Below, one piece after another: positions 17,657-26,818 of a DNA stretch of 64,000 nucleotides. A program made the translations under genes and the position numbers. The notes under the pieces are model-generated. The model was not told the origin of the DNA. It searched no databases and saw only the letters and a program-made list of their open reading frames with translations. This DNA comes from G963667915 sp965197385 (GTDB lineage: Bacteria > Acidobacteriota > Vicinamibacteria > Vicinamibacterales > UBA823), in contig CBDANA010000009.1 in NCBI GenBank assembly GCA_965197385.1, positions 992,001 through 1,056,000 on the forward strand, written 5' to 3'. Within the stretch, counting starts at the first letter, position 1. Every line of letters starts with the position of its first letter.

Positions 17657-18865
17657 CTACGCGGACGGATCGTACGCGGGCAGTTGACACCGCGTAGGCC
17701 GATCGGTGCGGTACCCCAAGGCGTAGTCGGCTTGCATCAGCGTATGAATCTCCCGGGTCCCCTCATAAATCACGGCCCCCTTGCAATTCCGATAGTAGCG
17801 TCCGACGGGATACTCATCCGAGTACCCGTTCGCGCCGTGCACCTGCACGGCGTTGCCGGCGGCGCGCTCCGACGCGACGGTCGAGAACCACTTGGCCAGC
17901 CCGGTTTCCCGGGTGTTGCGCCGACCCAGGTTCTTGAGCCAGCCGGACCGCAGCCAGAGCAATCGCGACGCCTGATAGTCCGACTCCATTTGCGCGATCA
18001 TCTGCTTCACGAGTTGATGCTGCGCGATCGCTACCCCGAACGCCTGCCGCTCCTTCGCGTATGCGACGCTGGCATCGCAGCATGCCCGGATGAGCCCGGT
18101 CGCGCCCGCGGCGACGGTGTAGCGCCCCTGATCGAGCGCGAACATCGCAATCTTGAAGCCTTCACCCGGCTCCCCCAAGACGTTCTCTTCCGGCACCTCC
18201 ATCTCGTCCATCGTGAAGTAGCCGGTATTGCCGGCCAAGATGCCCCATTTCTCCTTCATCGTGCCGCTCGCAAAACCCTTGAAGCCCCGCTCGACGATGA
18301 ACGCGGTCAGCCCGGACGGGTCCCGCCGTTTCTTCTTCTCGGGGTCGCTCCAGGCGAAGACGAGAAAGTGATCCGCCACGTCGCCCAGTGAGATCCACTG
18401 CTTTTCCCCTGACAAGACGTAGCGGTCACCCTTCTTGAGCGCAACGCTTTGAAGGCCGCGGACATCGCTGCCCGCGCCCGGCTCGGTAAGACCGTACGTG
18501 GCGATGCGCTCGCCTTTGGCCTGCGGTACCAGGTATTGCTGCTTCTGGGCCTCCGTGCCCCACGCCAGCAGCGACAGGCAATTGAGTCCAACGTGGACCG
18601 ACAGGATGACCCGCAACGACGTGTCCACGTACTCCAGTTCCTCGCTCGCGATGCCCAGGCTCACATAGTCCATTCCCGCGCCGCCGTACGCGGACGGCAC
18701 GCAGATGCCCAGCAAGCCGAGTTTCGCCATCTGCGGGAGGATGTCTGGATCGAACCGATGCTCCCGATCCAACTCGTGAATCTTGGGCGCAACCTCGTTG
18801 CTACCCCACTCACGCACCGATTGCTCGAGCAGCCGGTGCTCGTTCGTGAAATCAAAGTCGATCAT
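17657..18865 (-). CDS. Acyl-CoA dehydrogenase, possibly glutaryl-CoA type
   Basis: FAD enzyme that introduces a 2,3-double bond into acyl-CoA. The 402 residues show the N-terminal helical domain, YGLTEPGAGSDVRG (flavin contact), the middle beta-domain (KQWISLGDVADHFLVFAW) and a C-terminal domain with QVHGANGYSDEYPVGRYYR. The likely catalytic glutamate is in VIYEGTREIHTLMQADYALG. The YEGTxxIHTL form is shared with glutaryl-CoA dehydrogenase as well as short/branched acyl-CoA enzymes, so the substrate is unresolved. The start at 18865 matches conserved MIDFDFTNEHRLLEQSVREW. Confidence 0.88.
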   Translation of the reverse strand: MIDFDFTNEHRLLEQSVREWGSNEVAPKIHELDREHRFDPDILPQMAKLGLLGICVPSAYGGAGMDYVSLGIASEELEYVDTSLRVILSVHVGLNCLSLLAWGTEAQKQQYLVPQAKGERIATYGLTEPGAGSDVRGLQSVALKKGDRYVLSGEKQWISLGDVADHFLVFAWSDPEKKKRRDPSGLTAFIVERGFKGFASGTMKEKWGILAGNTGYFTMDEMEVPEENVLGEPGEGFKIAMFALDQGRYTVAAGATGLIRACCDASVAYAKERQAFGVAIAQHQLVKQMIAQMESDYQASRLLWLRSGWLKNLGRRNTRETGLAKWFSTVASERAAGNAVQVHGANGYSDEYPVGRYYRNCKGAVIYEGTREIHTLMQADYALGYRTDRPTRCQLPAYDPSA

Positions 18866-18986
18866 GGCTCTCAGCTGGAATGACCGGTGGCCTGATTGGA
18901 AAGAATCGCTGGCCGCAAAAACGAACGATGGTAGCACGCGAGCACGGGGCCCTCAAACACGGCCAGCCCTAGCTGCTGCTGTACGC

Positions 18987-19778
18987 TCACTCGCGCGTGA
19001 CGACCACCGACGACCCGCGCACCAACTCGAACTGCTCCGCAGCGCCGGCGGCGTTCATCGCCAGCTCGAGATGATCCGTGCTGCCGAACAACGCGCAGAC
19101 CTCGCCGTCGCCGATATCCGCATAGGTGGCCACGAGGCGCTGCACCCGGTGCGCGCCCGCCGCGATCTGCACGGTGCCGGCCGCCGCGATCCGTTCGAAC
19201 GTGGAGCGATCGATGTTCGTCACGGCGTTCCCAAATCGATCGACGCGGATGACCTCGCCGCGCACCACCTCTGGCCCCACATCGGGCCGGGGCAGGGCGA
19301 TCGTCACGTACTCCTGAACCGAACGGCCGAGCGCGGTCAACTGCGTGCCCTTGGCCAACCAGGCCGCGGCCGGCGCGAAGCGATCGCGTCCCTCGAAGGT
19401 CCGGCTCACGGTGGGCCGTCCATACCGGCGCTCGCTGATCTCGACAACCTTCTTGGGCGGGGCCTCCTCGAACACCGCCGTCAGGACTCCATTGTCGGGC
19501 GCGACGAACCGGTAATCGCCGATGTCCGCCGCCAGGCCGCGGCGCTTGGAGCCCACGCCCGGGTCGACGACGGCGAGAAACACGGTGCCCTGGGGAAAGT
19601 AGTGGTAGGCCGCCGCGAGCTGCAGCGCCCCTCCCACGATGTCATGCGGCGGGATGTCGTGCGAGATGTCGACGAGCGTCGCCTCAGGGCAGATACCCAG
19701 CGTCACGCCCTTCATCGTTCCGGCGTAGTGATCCTGGCTTCCGAAGTCGCTCAAGAGCGCGATGACTGGACGAGCCAT
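18987..19778 (-). CDS. S-adenosyl-L-methionine hydrolase (SAM hydroxide adenosyltransferase, DUF62)
   Basis: 263-residue relative of chlorinase/fluorinase that uses water or hydroxide to split SAM into adenosine and methionine. N-terminal motifs LLSDFGSQDHYAGTMKGV, ATLVDISHDIPPHD, FLAVVDPGVGS and FVAPDNGVLT are diagnostic. The C-terminal domain has VIRVDRFGNAVTNI. A GAGAGGAT ribosome site lies just before the ATG at 19778. The halogenating branch has a characteristic extra loop that I do not recognise here, so hydrolase is the better call. Physiological role is uncertain. Confidence 0.9.
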   Translation of the reverse strand: MARPVIALLSDFGSQDHYAGTMKGVTLGICPEATLVDISHDIPPHDIVGGALQLAAAYHYFPQGTVFLAVVDPGVGSKRRGLAADIGDYRFVAPDNGVLTAVFEEAPPKKVVEISERRYGRPTVSRTFEGRDRFAPAAAWLAKGTQLTALGRSVQEYVTIALPRPDVGPEVVRGEVIRVDRFGNAVTNIDRSTFERIAAAGTVQIAAGAHRVQRLVATYADIGDGEVCALFGSTDHLELAMNAAGAAEQFELVRGSSVVVTRE

Positions 19779-19838
19779 CAGTGATCCTCTCCCCCACCAC
19801 CGCCACCTTGGGCGTCATCCGACGTTTCTGGAGACGGT

Positions 19839-20537
19839 CTATGCCCGCGCCGCCGTCAGCGGCTTGCGGAACAGCATTTCACGAATCCGAATCTTCAGCA
19901 GATATGTTTCGCCGATCGTCAGGCCCGCGAACAACTTCTCGACATCACGGCTGCCCCAGGCGTGGCGCTTGCCGCGGGTCGCCGCATAGGTGCGATACTC
20001 GAGTCGCTTTCGATCGACGATGGCGTACTTCGTGTAGCAGTCGGCACCCGAGCGACCATCTCCGAACAGCCCGAACACCGTCCCGCCTGGCTTCAAGACC
20101 CGCACGATCTGTCGCGCCACGCTCTCGGCCGCCGGCCGGTCGAGGTAGTCGAACAGATCCCAGCACAGCACCCCGTCCGCGCTGTCCGGCGCGTGGTCCA
20201 GCCGGCCGTTCAGGACGGCGACCTGCTCCACCGGTGCCTGCTGCACTTCACGCGCCGCGCGCTCGATGTCCGCGAACAGATCCTCGACGATCAGCTTGCA
20301 GCCTAGTTCTTCCGCCAAGAACGTCACGTTATCCCCCACCGCTGGCCCGAGGTCCAGGATGGTCGGGGAGTTCGTCTTGCCGAGATACTGCAGGAATCGA
20401 TCCAGACCACAGGTCGGAAATATGGAGCCTGCCGATTCGGGCAGATCTTCGATGAGCCCGATTCTGCTATCGGCACGCCGCGCGCCAGCCCGGAGCAACC
20501 AGTCCCCGAACGCGCGAACCGCTGTCGCGTCCGCCAC
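19839..20537 (-). CDS. Class I SAM-dependent methyltransferase
   Basis: 232 residues. The SAM-binding motif I is ILDLGPAVGDNVTFLAEELG, an acidic post-I residue lies in LIVEDLFADIE, motif II is VLCWDLFDYLDR, and VLKPGGTVFGLFGDG matches motif III. The GTG start at 20537 follows a GAGGAG ribosome site. It sits between the SAM hydrolase and a bactofilin gene on the same strand, so the three may be co-transcribed. The methyl acceptor is unknown. Confidence 0.8.
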   Translation of the reverse strand: MADATAVRAFGDWLLRAGARRADSRIGLIEDLPESAGSIFPTCGLDRFLQYLGKTNSPTILDLGPAVGDNVTFLAEELGCKLIVEDLFADIERAAREVQQAPVEQVAVLNGRLDHAPDSADGVLCWDLFDYLDRPAAESVARQIVRVLKPGGTVFGLFGDGRSGADCYTKYAIVDRKRLEYRTYAATRGKRHAWGSRDVEKLFAGLTIGETYLLKIRIREMLFRKPLTAARA

Positions 20538-20590
20538 CCTGACTCCTCATGCGCGCGGCGAAGGCAGCCGCGCCGCCGCCGGAAACCGGA

Positions 20591-21112
20591 TTACCGCGCG
20601 CCAGCTGCCTCGGCGGGCGCGGTCTTCGACTCGGCCTTCGGCTTGCCTGCGGCCGGATGCTCCGCCGTGCCCCCGCGCTGCATATCCACGCTGCCCCGAA
20701 AGTGGGCCCCTTCGGCAATCGCCACCCGCGGGGAGGTGATATCCCCATCGATCGAACCGTTGTCGCGGATATCGACTTTCTCCGTGGCGATGACGTTGCC
20801 AGTCAGTTGACCGAGCACGACGACCGATCTCGCAAACACCTCGGCCTTGATCTTGCCGTTGGCGCCAATCGTCAGCACGTTCTGGCGCAACTCGATCTTG
20901 CCTTCCACCCGCCCGTCGATGGTCAGGTCCTCACTGCCGTTCAGCTCGCCTTTGATCACAACCGATTTTCCGATGTTCACGACATCCCTTCCTGGTCGCT
21001 TGGTTTCGCTGCCAGACCGCGTAGTCCCACCGACGAGATCAGGCGATCCCCGGCCGACACCCGCGCCACCGCCTCCGCTGGTCGGTCGCACCGACTCGTC
21101 CCGTTTCCACAT
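20591..21112 (-). CDS. Bactofilin
   Basis: Cytoskeletal beta-helix protein that polymerises without nucleotide and organises envelope functions. The 173 residues have a disordered Gly/Ser/Arg-rich N-terminus, then the bactofilin core: VVIKGELNGSEDLTIDGRVE, VLTIGANGKIKAEVFARSVV, GQLTGNVIATEKVDI, GSIDGDITSPRVAIAEGAHF, repeating roughly every 17-18 residues as a right-handed beta-helix. A disordered Ala/Lys tail follows. The ATG at 21112 is preferred to a GTG-type start at 21166 because the leader is not conserved. Confidence 0.92.
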   Translation of the reverse strand: MWKRDESVRPTSGGGGAGVGRGSPDLVGGTTRSGSETKRPGRDVVNIGKSVVIKGELNGSEDLTIDGRVEGKIELRQNVLTIGANGKIKAEVFARSVVVLGQLTGNVIATEKVDIRDNGSIDGDITSPRVAIAEGAHFRGSVDMQRGGTAEHPAAGKPKAESKTAPAEAAGAR

Positions 21113-21262
21113 GCCCGCACTCTCCCGTCTGGCGACCGACACGCCCGAGGCGCGCCGACGCGTCAAGACCGCAGTATATGAAAGCGGTCCCGAAGCTGTC
21201 TAGCAGCCCGTCCGCGTATTCGCGTAGACCGCGTTGCGAGCGCCGTGGGGCCAGCTGCGAGG

Positions 21263-21428
21263 CTAGAACCCATCTCATAAACCACGCCGGCATTCGGTCG
21301 CCGATGCATCCCGTCCCGCGGCGTTGCTCGTCGGTCAAATACTGCCAGTATTCTCCCTCCTCGCGCCTGGCAGGACGGGCGCCTCGACGCCCTCGGTACC
21401 TCGCCGTGGTTTATGAGATGGGTTCTAG
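21263..21428. repeat. 166-bp hairpin element with 24-bp perfect terminal inverted repeats, copy 1
   Basis: The 24 bases at 21263-21286 (beginning CTAGAACCCATCTCAT) are the exact reverse complement of 21405-21428. Inside is a smaller hairpin, AATACTGCCAGTATT at about 21339-21353, followed by TCTCCCTCCTCGCGCCT. The inner part recurs in diverged form at about 62605-62757. The element lies between the divergent bactofilin and cysteine desulfurase genes. It carries no convincing gene of its own, so a MITE- or REP-like non-autonomous element is the simplest reading. The rest of 21113-21588 shows no gene. Confidence 0.8.
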
Positions 21429-21588
21429 TCCTTTTGTTGCTGAGGGTTAGCGGTAATGCTATGCTGAGCCGACACGTGAATCTCTGCGCCAGCAGTCTGC
21501 AGTAAAAGCCCTGCGTGCCTCCGAGGCCGGCAGGGCACCTGGCTCTGAACCCTCGGCCCGACCGGACCTCGGACGCCACGACACAGCC

Positions 21589-22788
21589 ATGCGGATCTAC
21601 CTGGATCACAACGCGACCACGCCGCTCGCGCCGTCGGTCGCCGGCGCGGTGGCGCAGGCCATGCGCGAGGATTTCGGCAATCCCTCGAGCGTCCACTATT
21701 TCGGCCAGCGCGCCAAGCGGCGCGTCGATGATGCCCGTTCGGCCGTCGCCGCGCTGCTGGGCGGCACTCCGGCCGAAGTGGTGTTCACGAGCGGCGGCAC
21801 CGAAGCGGATAACCTGGCGCTCCGCGGAGCGGCCGAGGCGCGCGCCGCGTCCGGACGCCGCCACCTGATCGCCAGCGCGGTCGAGCACGAGGCGGTGCTG
21901 AACACGCTGAAGGCGCTCACGCGCTTGGGGTGGCGTACGACGCTGCTGCCCGTCGACGCCTCCGGCATCGTCTCGCCCGCCGCTCTGGCCGACGTCATCG
22001 ACCATGAGACAGCCGTCGTGTCAGTCATGCACGCCAATAACGAGATCGGCACACTCCAGCCAGTCACCGACCTCGCAGCGATCGCCCACGAGCACGGTGC
22101 GCTCTTCCACACCGACGCGGTCCAATCGACCGGCAAGCTGCCGATCGACCTGTCCGCCCTCGACGTCGACCTGCTCTCGCTGTCCGGGCACAAATTCAAC
22201 GGTCCGAAGGGTGTGGGCGCCCTGTGGATCCGCCGCGGCGTGCGGCTGTCGGCCATCCAGACCGGTGGCCGCCACGAACGCAACCGCCGGGCCGGCACGG
22301 AGAACGTCCCTGCGCTGGCCGGCCTCGGTGTCGCCGCCGATCTGGCGTCTCGGACGCTCCGCGAGTACGCATCCCGATTCGCCACGCTCCGGGATCGCCT
22401 CGAAGCAGGCATCCTGGGCGGCGTGTCCGGTGCGGTGGTCAACGGTGACCGCGAGCGCCGCGTCCCCAACACGTCGAACATCAGCTTCGACGGCATCGAA
22501 GCGGAGTCACTGCTTATCGGCCTCGATCTCGAAGGCATCGCCGTCTCGACCGGATCAGCCTGCTCGTCCGGCACCCTGGAGCCGTCCCACGTCCTCCGCG
22601 CGATGGGACTGCCACACCAGCGGGTCCAAAGCTCGATCCGTTTCAGTCTCGGCGCCGGCAACACCGTCGAGCAGATCGATCGGGTCATCGTCGAGTTGCC
22701 TGCCATCGTCCACCGCCTCCGCGATCTCACGCGAGCCAGCGGTCGGTCGGCCGCCGCCGGCTTGGCCGCGGCCAGGCGCGACGACTAA
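21589..22788 (+). CDS. Cysteine desulfurase (NifS/IscS family)
   Basis: PLP enzyme converting cysteine to alanine and delivering a persulfide. 399 residues with MRIYLDHNATTPLAPSV at the N-terminus, the PLP-lysine in LSLSGHKFNGPKGVGALW and the catalytic cysteine loop SACSSGTLEPSHVL. Its stop codon overlaps the mnmA start (TAATG at 22786-22790), so sulfur transfer to MnmA for tRNA thiolation is the most likely job. It could also serve Fe-S assembly, as no other scaffold gene is present. Confidence 0.93.
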   Translation: MRIYLDHNATTPLAPSVAGAVAQAMREDFGNPSSVHYFGQRAKRRVDDARSAVAALLGGTPAEVVFTSGGTEADNLALRGAAEARAASGRRHLIASAVEHEAVLNTLKALTRLGWRTTLLPVDASGIVSPAALADVIDHETAVVSVMHANNEIGTLQPVTDLAAIAHEHGALFHTDAVQSTGKLPIDLSALDVDLLSLSGHKFNGPKGVGALWIRRGVRLSAIQTGGRHERNRRAGTENVPALAGLGVAADLASRTLREYASRFATLRDRLEAGILGGVSGAVVNGDRERRVPNTSNISFDGIEAESLLIGLDLEGIAVSTGSACSSGTLEPSHVLRAMGLPHQRVQSSIRFSLGAGNTVEQIDRVIVELPAIVHRLRDLTRASGRSAAAGLAAARRDD

Positions 22789-23852
22789 TGCGGGTCGTGG
22801 TCGCCATGTCGGGCGGCGTGGATTCGACGGTGGCCGCCGCCCGGTTGGCCGAGGCCGGCCACGAGGTCATCGGCCTCTCGATGCAGCTCTACGACCAGCA
22901 GGAGGGCCACGTCCGGTTCGGCAGTTGCTGCACCCTCGACGACCTGCACGATGCCCGGCGCGCGGCGGCCACCCTCGGCATTCCCCATTACATCGTCAAC
23001 TTCGAACGATCGTTCGACACGCATGTCCTCCGGGATTTCGTCACGGAATATGTCGCCGGGCGAACGCCAATTCCGTGCGTGCACTGCAACGCGGAGCTGA
23101 AGTTCTCGCACCTGCTCGAGCGGGCCCGCGGTCTCCAGACCGAGGCCGTCGCGACCGGCCACTACGCCCGCGTCGACCGCGATCCCGCCACCGGCCGTCA
23201 TCGCCTGCGGCGCGGCGTCGACCGCGCCAAGGACCAGTCGTATTTCCTGTTTTCGCTGGAGCAGCAGCAACTCGCCCACACGTTGTTTCCTGTCGGCGAT
23301 CTCGACAAGCGACGGGTGCGGGCGTATGCCCGGGACCGGGGATTGTCGGTGGCGGACAAGCCCGACAGTCAGGAACTCTGCTTCGTGGCGCGCGGCGACC
23401 ACGCGGCCTTCGTCGAGCGCCATGCCGAGACCGCGCCGGCGCCTGGTCCGATTCGAGACACCGCGGGTCGCACCGTGGGCCGCCACGACGGCATCCACCG
23501 GTTCACGGTCGGCCAGCGCAAAGGGCTCGGCCTCTCCGGGGGACGCCGCCTGTACGTCGCAGCCATCGATGCTCCGTCGGGGACGATCACGGTGGGAACC
23601 CGCCAGGAACTGGAGCGCACGGAGCTAACGGCCAGCCGCGTGAACTGGATCGCCGGCCCGCCACCGCCGTCGCCCGTCCGTGCGACGGCCCAGATCCGCT
23701 ACCGCCATATCGAGGCACCCGTTAAGATAACCCCGCTCGACGACGACCGGGTGCGGGTCCAGTTCGACGCGCCGCAGGTTGCGATCACGCCCGGGCAAGC
23801 CGTCGTCTTCTACGATGGAGATGCAGTCCTCGGCGGTGGCTGGATCGACTAA
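22788..23852 (+). CDS. mnmA: tRNA-specific 2-thiouridylase
   Basis: Thiolates U34 of tRNA-Lys, -Glu and -Gln using ATP and a persulfide. The 354 residues start with the PP-loop MRVVVAMSGGVDSTVAAARL and carry the two catalytic cysteines in PCVHCNAELKF and DSQELCFV. The C-terminal beta-barrel (HRFTVGQRKGLGLSGGRRLY, RVQFDAPQVAITPGQAVVFY) is complete. It is translationally coupled to the upstream cysteine desulfurase and converges on trxB with a ten-base gap. Confidence 0.95.
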   Translation: MRVVVAMSGGVDSTVAAARLAEAGHEVIGLSMQLYDQQEGHVRFGSCCTLDDLHDARRAAATLGIPHYIVNFERSFDTHVLRDFVTEYVAGRTPIPCVHCNAELKFSHLLERARGLQTEAVATGHYARVDRDPATGRHRLRRGVDRAKDQSYFLFSLEQQQLAHTLFPVGDLDKRRVRAYARDRGLSVADKPDSQELCFVARGDHAAFVERHAETAPAPGPIRDTAGRTVGRHDGIHRFTVGQRKGLGLSGGRRLYVAAIDAPSGTITVGTRQELERTELTASRVNWIAGPPPPSPVRATAQIRYRHIEAPVKITPLDDDRVRVQFDAPQVAITPGQAVVFYDGDAVLGGGWID

Positions 23853-23862
23853 CCGCCGCCGG

Positions 23863-24822
23863 TTACCCGGTTGCCGCGGCCGAGCTGGCCTCGGCAGCCG
23901 GTGTCGGAAGCCCTTCCAGATATCGCTCGGCGTCGATCGCGGCCATGCAGCCCGACCCGGCGGCCGTCACGGCCTGGCGGTAGATCGGATCCTGCACGTC
24001 GCCGCACGCGAACACCCCGGGGCGCGAGGTTCGTGACCCCTGGGACGTGACGATGTAGCCGTTCTTGTCCATGTCGATCTGTCCCTTGAACAGCTCGGTG
24101 TTCGGGGTGTGACCAATCGCCACGAACACGCCCTCGACCGGAAGCTCCTTCGTCACCGCGGTTTTCGTGTTGCGCAGGACGATCGCCGTGACCTCGCTCT
24201 TGCCGACCTCCTTGATCTCCTCGACGACGCTGTCCCACTCGAAGGCAATCTTCGGGTTCGCCATCGCCTTGTCCTGCATGATCTTCGACGCGCGCAGCTT
24301 GTCGCGGCGATGCACGACCGTTACCGTCGACGCGAACTTCGTGAGGAAAAGCGCCTCCTCCATGGCGGAATCGCCGCCCCCGACGACCACAATCGGCTTC
24401 TCCTTAAAGAAATAGCCGTCGCAGGTCGCACAAGTCGACACGCCATGGCCCATGAGCGTGCGCTCCGACGGCAGGCCGATCAGGCGCGCGGACGCGCCGG
24501 TGGACACGACCAGCGCGCGCGCCTGGTAGGTCTGCTCCCCGGACTCGACCACGTAGGGATCCACCGCGAGGTCCACCCGTTTGACATGGCCCGTGACGAT
24601 CCTGGCGCCGAAGCGTGCCGCCTGGGCGTGCAGCTCCGCCATCAGAGCCGGGCCCATGATGCCGTCGCGGTATCCGGGCCAGTTCTCGACCATCGTCGTC
24701 AGCATGAGTTGCCCGCCCGCGTCGACGCCCTCGATGACCAGCGGACGCAAATTGGCGCGCGCCGCGTACAATGCCGCCGTCAGTCCGGCCGGCCCGGATC
24801 CGATGATGATGATCTCTTCCAT
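23863..24822 (-). CDS. trxB: Thioredoxin-disulfide reductase
   Basis: NADPH-dependent flavoenzyme that reduces thioredoxin. 319 residues with the FAD motif IIGSGPAGLTAALYAARANL, redox-active CATCDGYFF, NADPH motif VVGGGDSAMEEALFL and GVFACGDVQDPIYRQAVTAA. Length and motif order match the low-molecular-weight bacterial enzyme. It lies six bases downstream of trxA on the same strand, so reductase and substrate are made from one operon. Confidence 0.96.
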   Translation of the reverse strand: MEEIIIIGSGPAGLTAALYAARANLRPLVIEGVDAGGQLMLTTMVENWPGYRDGIMGPALMAELHAQAARFGARIVTGHVKRVDLAVDPYVVESGEQTYQARALVVSTGASARLIGLPSERTLMGHGVSTCATCDGYFFKEKPIVVVGGGDSAMEEALFLTKFASTVTVVHRRDKLRASKIMQDKAMANPKIAFEWDSVVEEIKEVGKSEVTAIVLRNTKTAVTKELPVEGVFVAIGHTPNTELFKGQIDMDKNGYIVTSQGSRTSRPGVFACGDVQDPIYRQAVTAAGSGCMAAIDAERYLEGLPTPAAEASSAAATG

Positions 24823-24828
24823 TAATCC

Positions 24829-25158
24829 CTAGAGATGCTTGTCGATCATCTGCTTGAGCCGCGCACCGTCCGCGAGCCCCACGACCTGATCGACGACCTG
24901 CCCTCCCTTGAAGAGCAGGAGTGTCGGAATGCCACGAATGCTGAACCGCGCCGCCACGCCGGGGTTGTCGTCGACGTTCAGCTTGCCCACGGCCACGCGG
25001 CCGTCGTAATCACTCGCCAACGCCTCGACCGTCGGCGCCAGTTGCTGACACGGCCCGCACCATTCCGCCCAGAAATCAACCAACACCGGTGCGCCAGCCT
25101 TGATGACCGTCTCCTCGAAATTCCCGTCCGTGAACGTTTGAATCTTGTCGGATGCCAT
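24829..25158 (-). CDS. trxA: Thioredoxin
   Basis: 109-residue protein disulfide reductant with the active site WAEWCGPCQQLAP and the cis-proline loop IRGIPTLLLFKGG. The frame is open to 25665, but the upstream part is a shadow of glgA. The ATG at 25158 follows a GAGGAGATC ribosome site and gives the standard thioredoxin length. It is followed directly by trxB and starts 14 bp after the glgA stop. Confidence 0.96.
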   Translation of the reverse strand: MASDKIQTFTDGNFEETVIKAGAPVLVDFWAEWCGPCQQLAPTVEALASDYDGRVAVGKLNVDDNPGVAARFSIRGIPTLLLFKGGQVVDQVVGLADGARLKQMIDKHL

Positions 25159-25172
25159 GATCTCCTCGGAAT

Positions 25173-26690
25173 TCACGATCCATCGGCCGGTGCCGCTCCG
25201 CTGCCCGGTCGCGGTTGCCCGCCGGATCTCGAGGCCCGCCCGTCCGCACCCCGCATGACCCGCCTGTACACTTTGACATATTCTCGGGCCGAAACGTCCC
25301 ACGAATGGTCCCGTGCCATGCCCCGGAGCTGCAATTCCCGCCAGGCCGGCCGGTCGCCGAAGGCTTCCAAGGCCTCGCGCAGCGCCGTCAGCAGCGCAGC
25401 ACCCGAGTACTCGGCAAACGTGAAGCCGGTTCCCCGGCTCGCGGCCCGATCGAACGGCTCCACCGTATCGGCCAGGCCCCCGGTGGCACGGACCACCGGC
25501 ACCGTGCCGTAGCGCAGACTGTACATTTGATTCAGCCCGCACGGCTCGAAGCGCGACGGCATCAGAAACATGTCTGCCCCGGCTTCGATGAGGTGCGCCA
25601 ACTCCTCGTCGAAGCCGATCCGTGCCCCGATGCACCCGGGCCACCGGACGGCCAGCGTCCGCCACAGATTCTCGTATTCGGCCATACCGGTCCCCAGGAC
25701 GACAAGGGTCGCTCTGAGGGTCGGCAGGTCCTGGGCGATCTCCGCGAGCAGGTCGAGCCCCTTTTGCGGCACCATTCTGGACACGATGCCGATCAGCGGT
25801 CGTCCCAGCGTCACCGCATCGGTGGCAAAGCCGTAGCGCTCGAGGACCGCCTGCTTGGACGCCGCCTTGCCGCCCAGATCATCGCGGGAAAATGGCGCCG
25901 GAAGATACGGGTCAGTCTGCGGATTCCAGACCGACAGGTCGATTCCGTTCAGGGTGCCTGACACGCCGTCGGCCCGCGCCCGCAGGACGGAATCCAGGCC
26001 CCGGCCGAGCTCGGGGCCCACAATCTCTTTCGCATATTGAGGGCTGACCGTCGTCACGGCGTCGGCATACACGATCCCCCCCTTGAGCAGGCTGACCTCG
26101 GCCCGGTGCGCCATCGCCACGCCGACCTCGGGGTGCCCGTCGAGTCCCACCATCGTCAGACACGCCGGGGGAAAGCGGCCCTGGTAGGCGAGGTTGTGGA
26201 TGGTGAGGACCGAGGCGGGCCGTGCCGGAGGGGCGTCGTCGAGCGCGAGATAGACGGCAGCCAGCGCCGCTTGCCAGTCGTGCGCGTGCACGATAGACGG
26301 TGTCCTCCCGTCCTTCCTCGCGAAATCCAGCGCGGCCTTCACGAGCACGCCGAATCGAGCCGGGTTGTCAGGATGCTCCGCTCCGTCCTTGCCGTACACC
26401 CCCTCGCGGTCGTACAGCGCCGGGCAGTCGAGCAGGTGGACCCGCACCCTGCCGGCCAGCTCCGTCTCGAACAACTCGACGTCGTACACCTCAGGCCCAA
26501 GCGCGATGCCGCGCTGACCCATCGACCGGCCCACGTCACCGACCTCCCGGTACCGCGGCAGCGCGAGGGTCACCTGGTGCCCGAGCTGGCCGATCGCCAC
26601 CGAAAGCGCCGATGTTACGTCGGCCAGGCCGCCCGTCTTCACGAAGGGCACCGCTTCCGACGCAACCATGAGCACACGAAGCGGCGACAC
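25173..26690 (-). CDS. glgA: Glycogen synthase (ADP-glucose type)
   Basis: GT5 starch/glycogen synthase extending alpha-1,4-glucan chains. The N-terminal KTGGL signature is in VASEAVPFVKTGGLADV; HNLAYQG, IGIVSRMVPQKGLDLL and the C-terminal MPSRFEPCGLNQMYSLRYGT are also present. About 505 residues if the GTG at 26690 is used; an ATG seven codons later is possible, and the frame to 26903 is not conserved. It heads the minus-strand glgA-trxA-trxB unit and is divergent from fdhE over about 130 bp. Confidence 0.93.
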   Translation of the reverse strand: MSPLRVLMVASEAVPFVKTGGLADVTSALSVAIGQLGHQVTLALPRYREVGDVGRSMGQRGIALGPEVYDVELFETELAGRVRVHLLDCPALYDREGVYGKDGAEHPDNPARFGVLVKAALDFARKDGRTPSIVHAHDWQAALAAVYLALDDAPPARPASVLTIHNLAYQGRFPPACLTMVGLDGHPEVGVAMAHRAEVSLLKGGIVYADAVTTVSPQYAKEIVGPELGRGLDSVLRARADGVSGTLNGIDLSVWNPQTDPYLPAPFSRDDLGGKAASKQAVLERYGFATDAVTLGRPLIGIVSRMVPQKGLDLLAEIAQDLPTLRATLVVLGTGMAEYENLWRTLAVRWPGCIGARIGFDEELAHLIEAGADMFLMPSRFEPCGLNQMYSLRYGTVPVVRATGGLADTVEPFDRAASRGTGFTFAEYSGAALLTALREALEAFGDRPAWRELQLRGMARDHSWDVSAREYVKVYRRVMRGADGRASRSGGQPRPGSGAAPADGS

Positions 26691-26818
26691 GCCGTGGACT
26701 GCGGCGCCTGAGTGCTGCCCTACGCCGGCCAGTATGACCCTCCTTGCGCAAGCGGAGCCGCAGTCTAGCATGCGCGCTGCTGCTTGCGCCCGCGCGCCCG
26801 CTGAGCGACGATGCCACC

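Noticed and set aside
23863..25158. trxB-trxA next to glgA as an unusual redox-regulated glycogen system
   Set aside because: Adjacent housekeeping genes on one strand are not evidence of a functional link; no special features were seen in GlgA.
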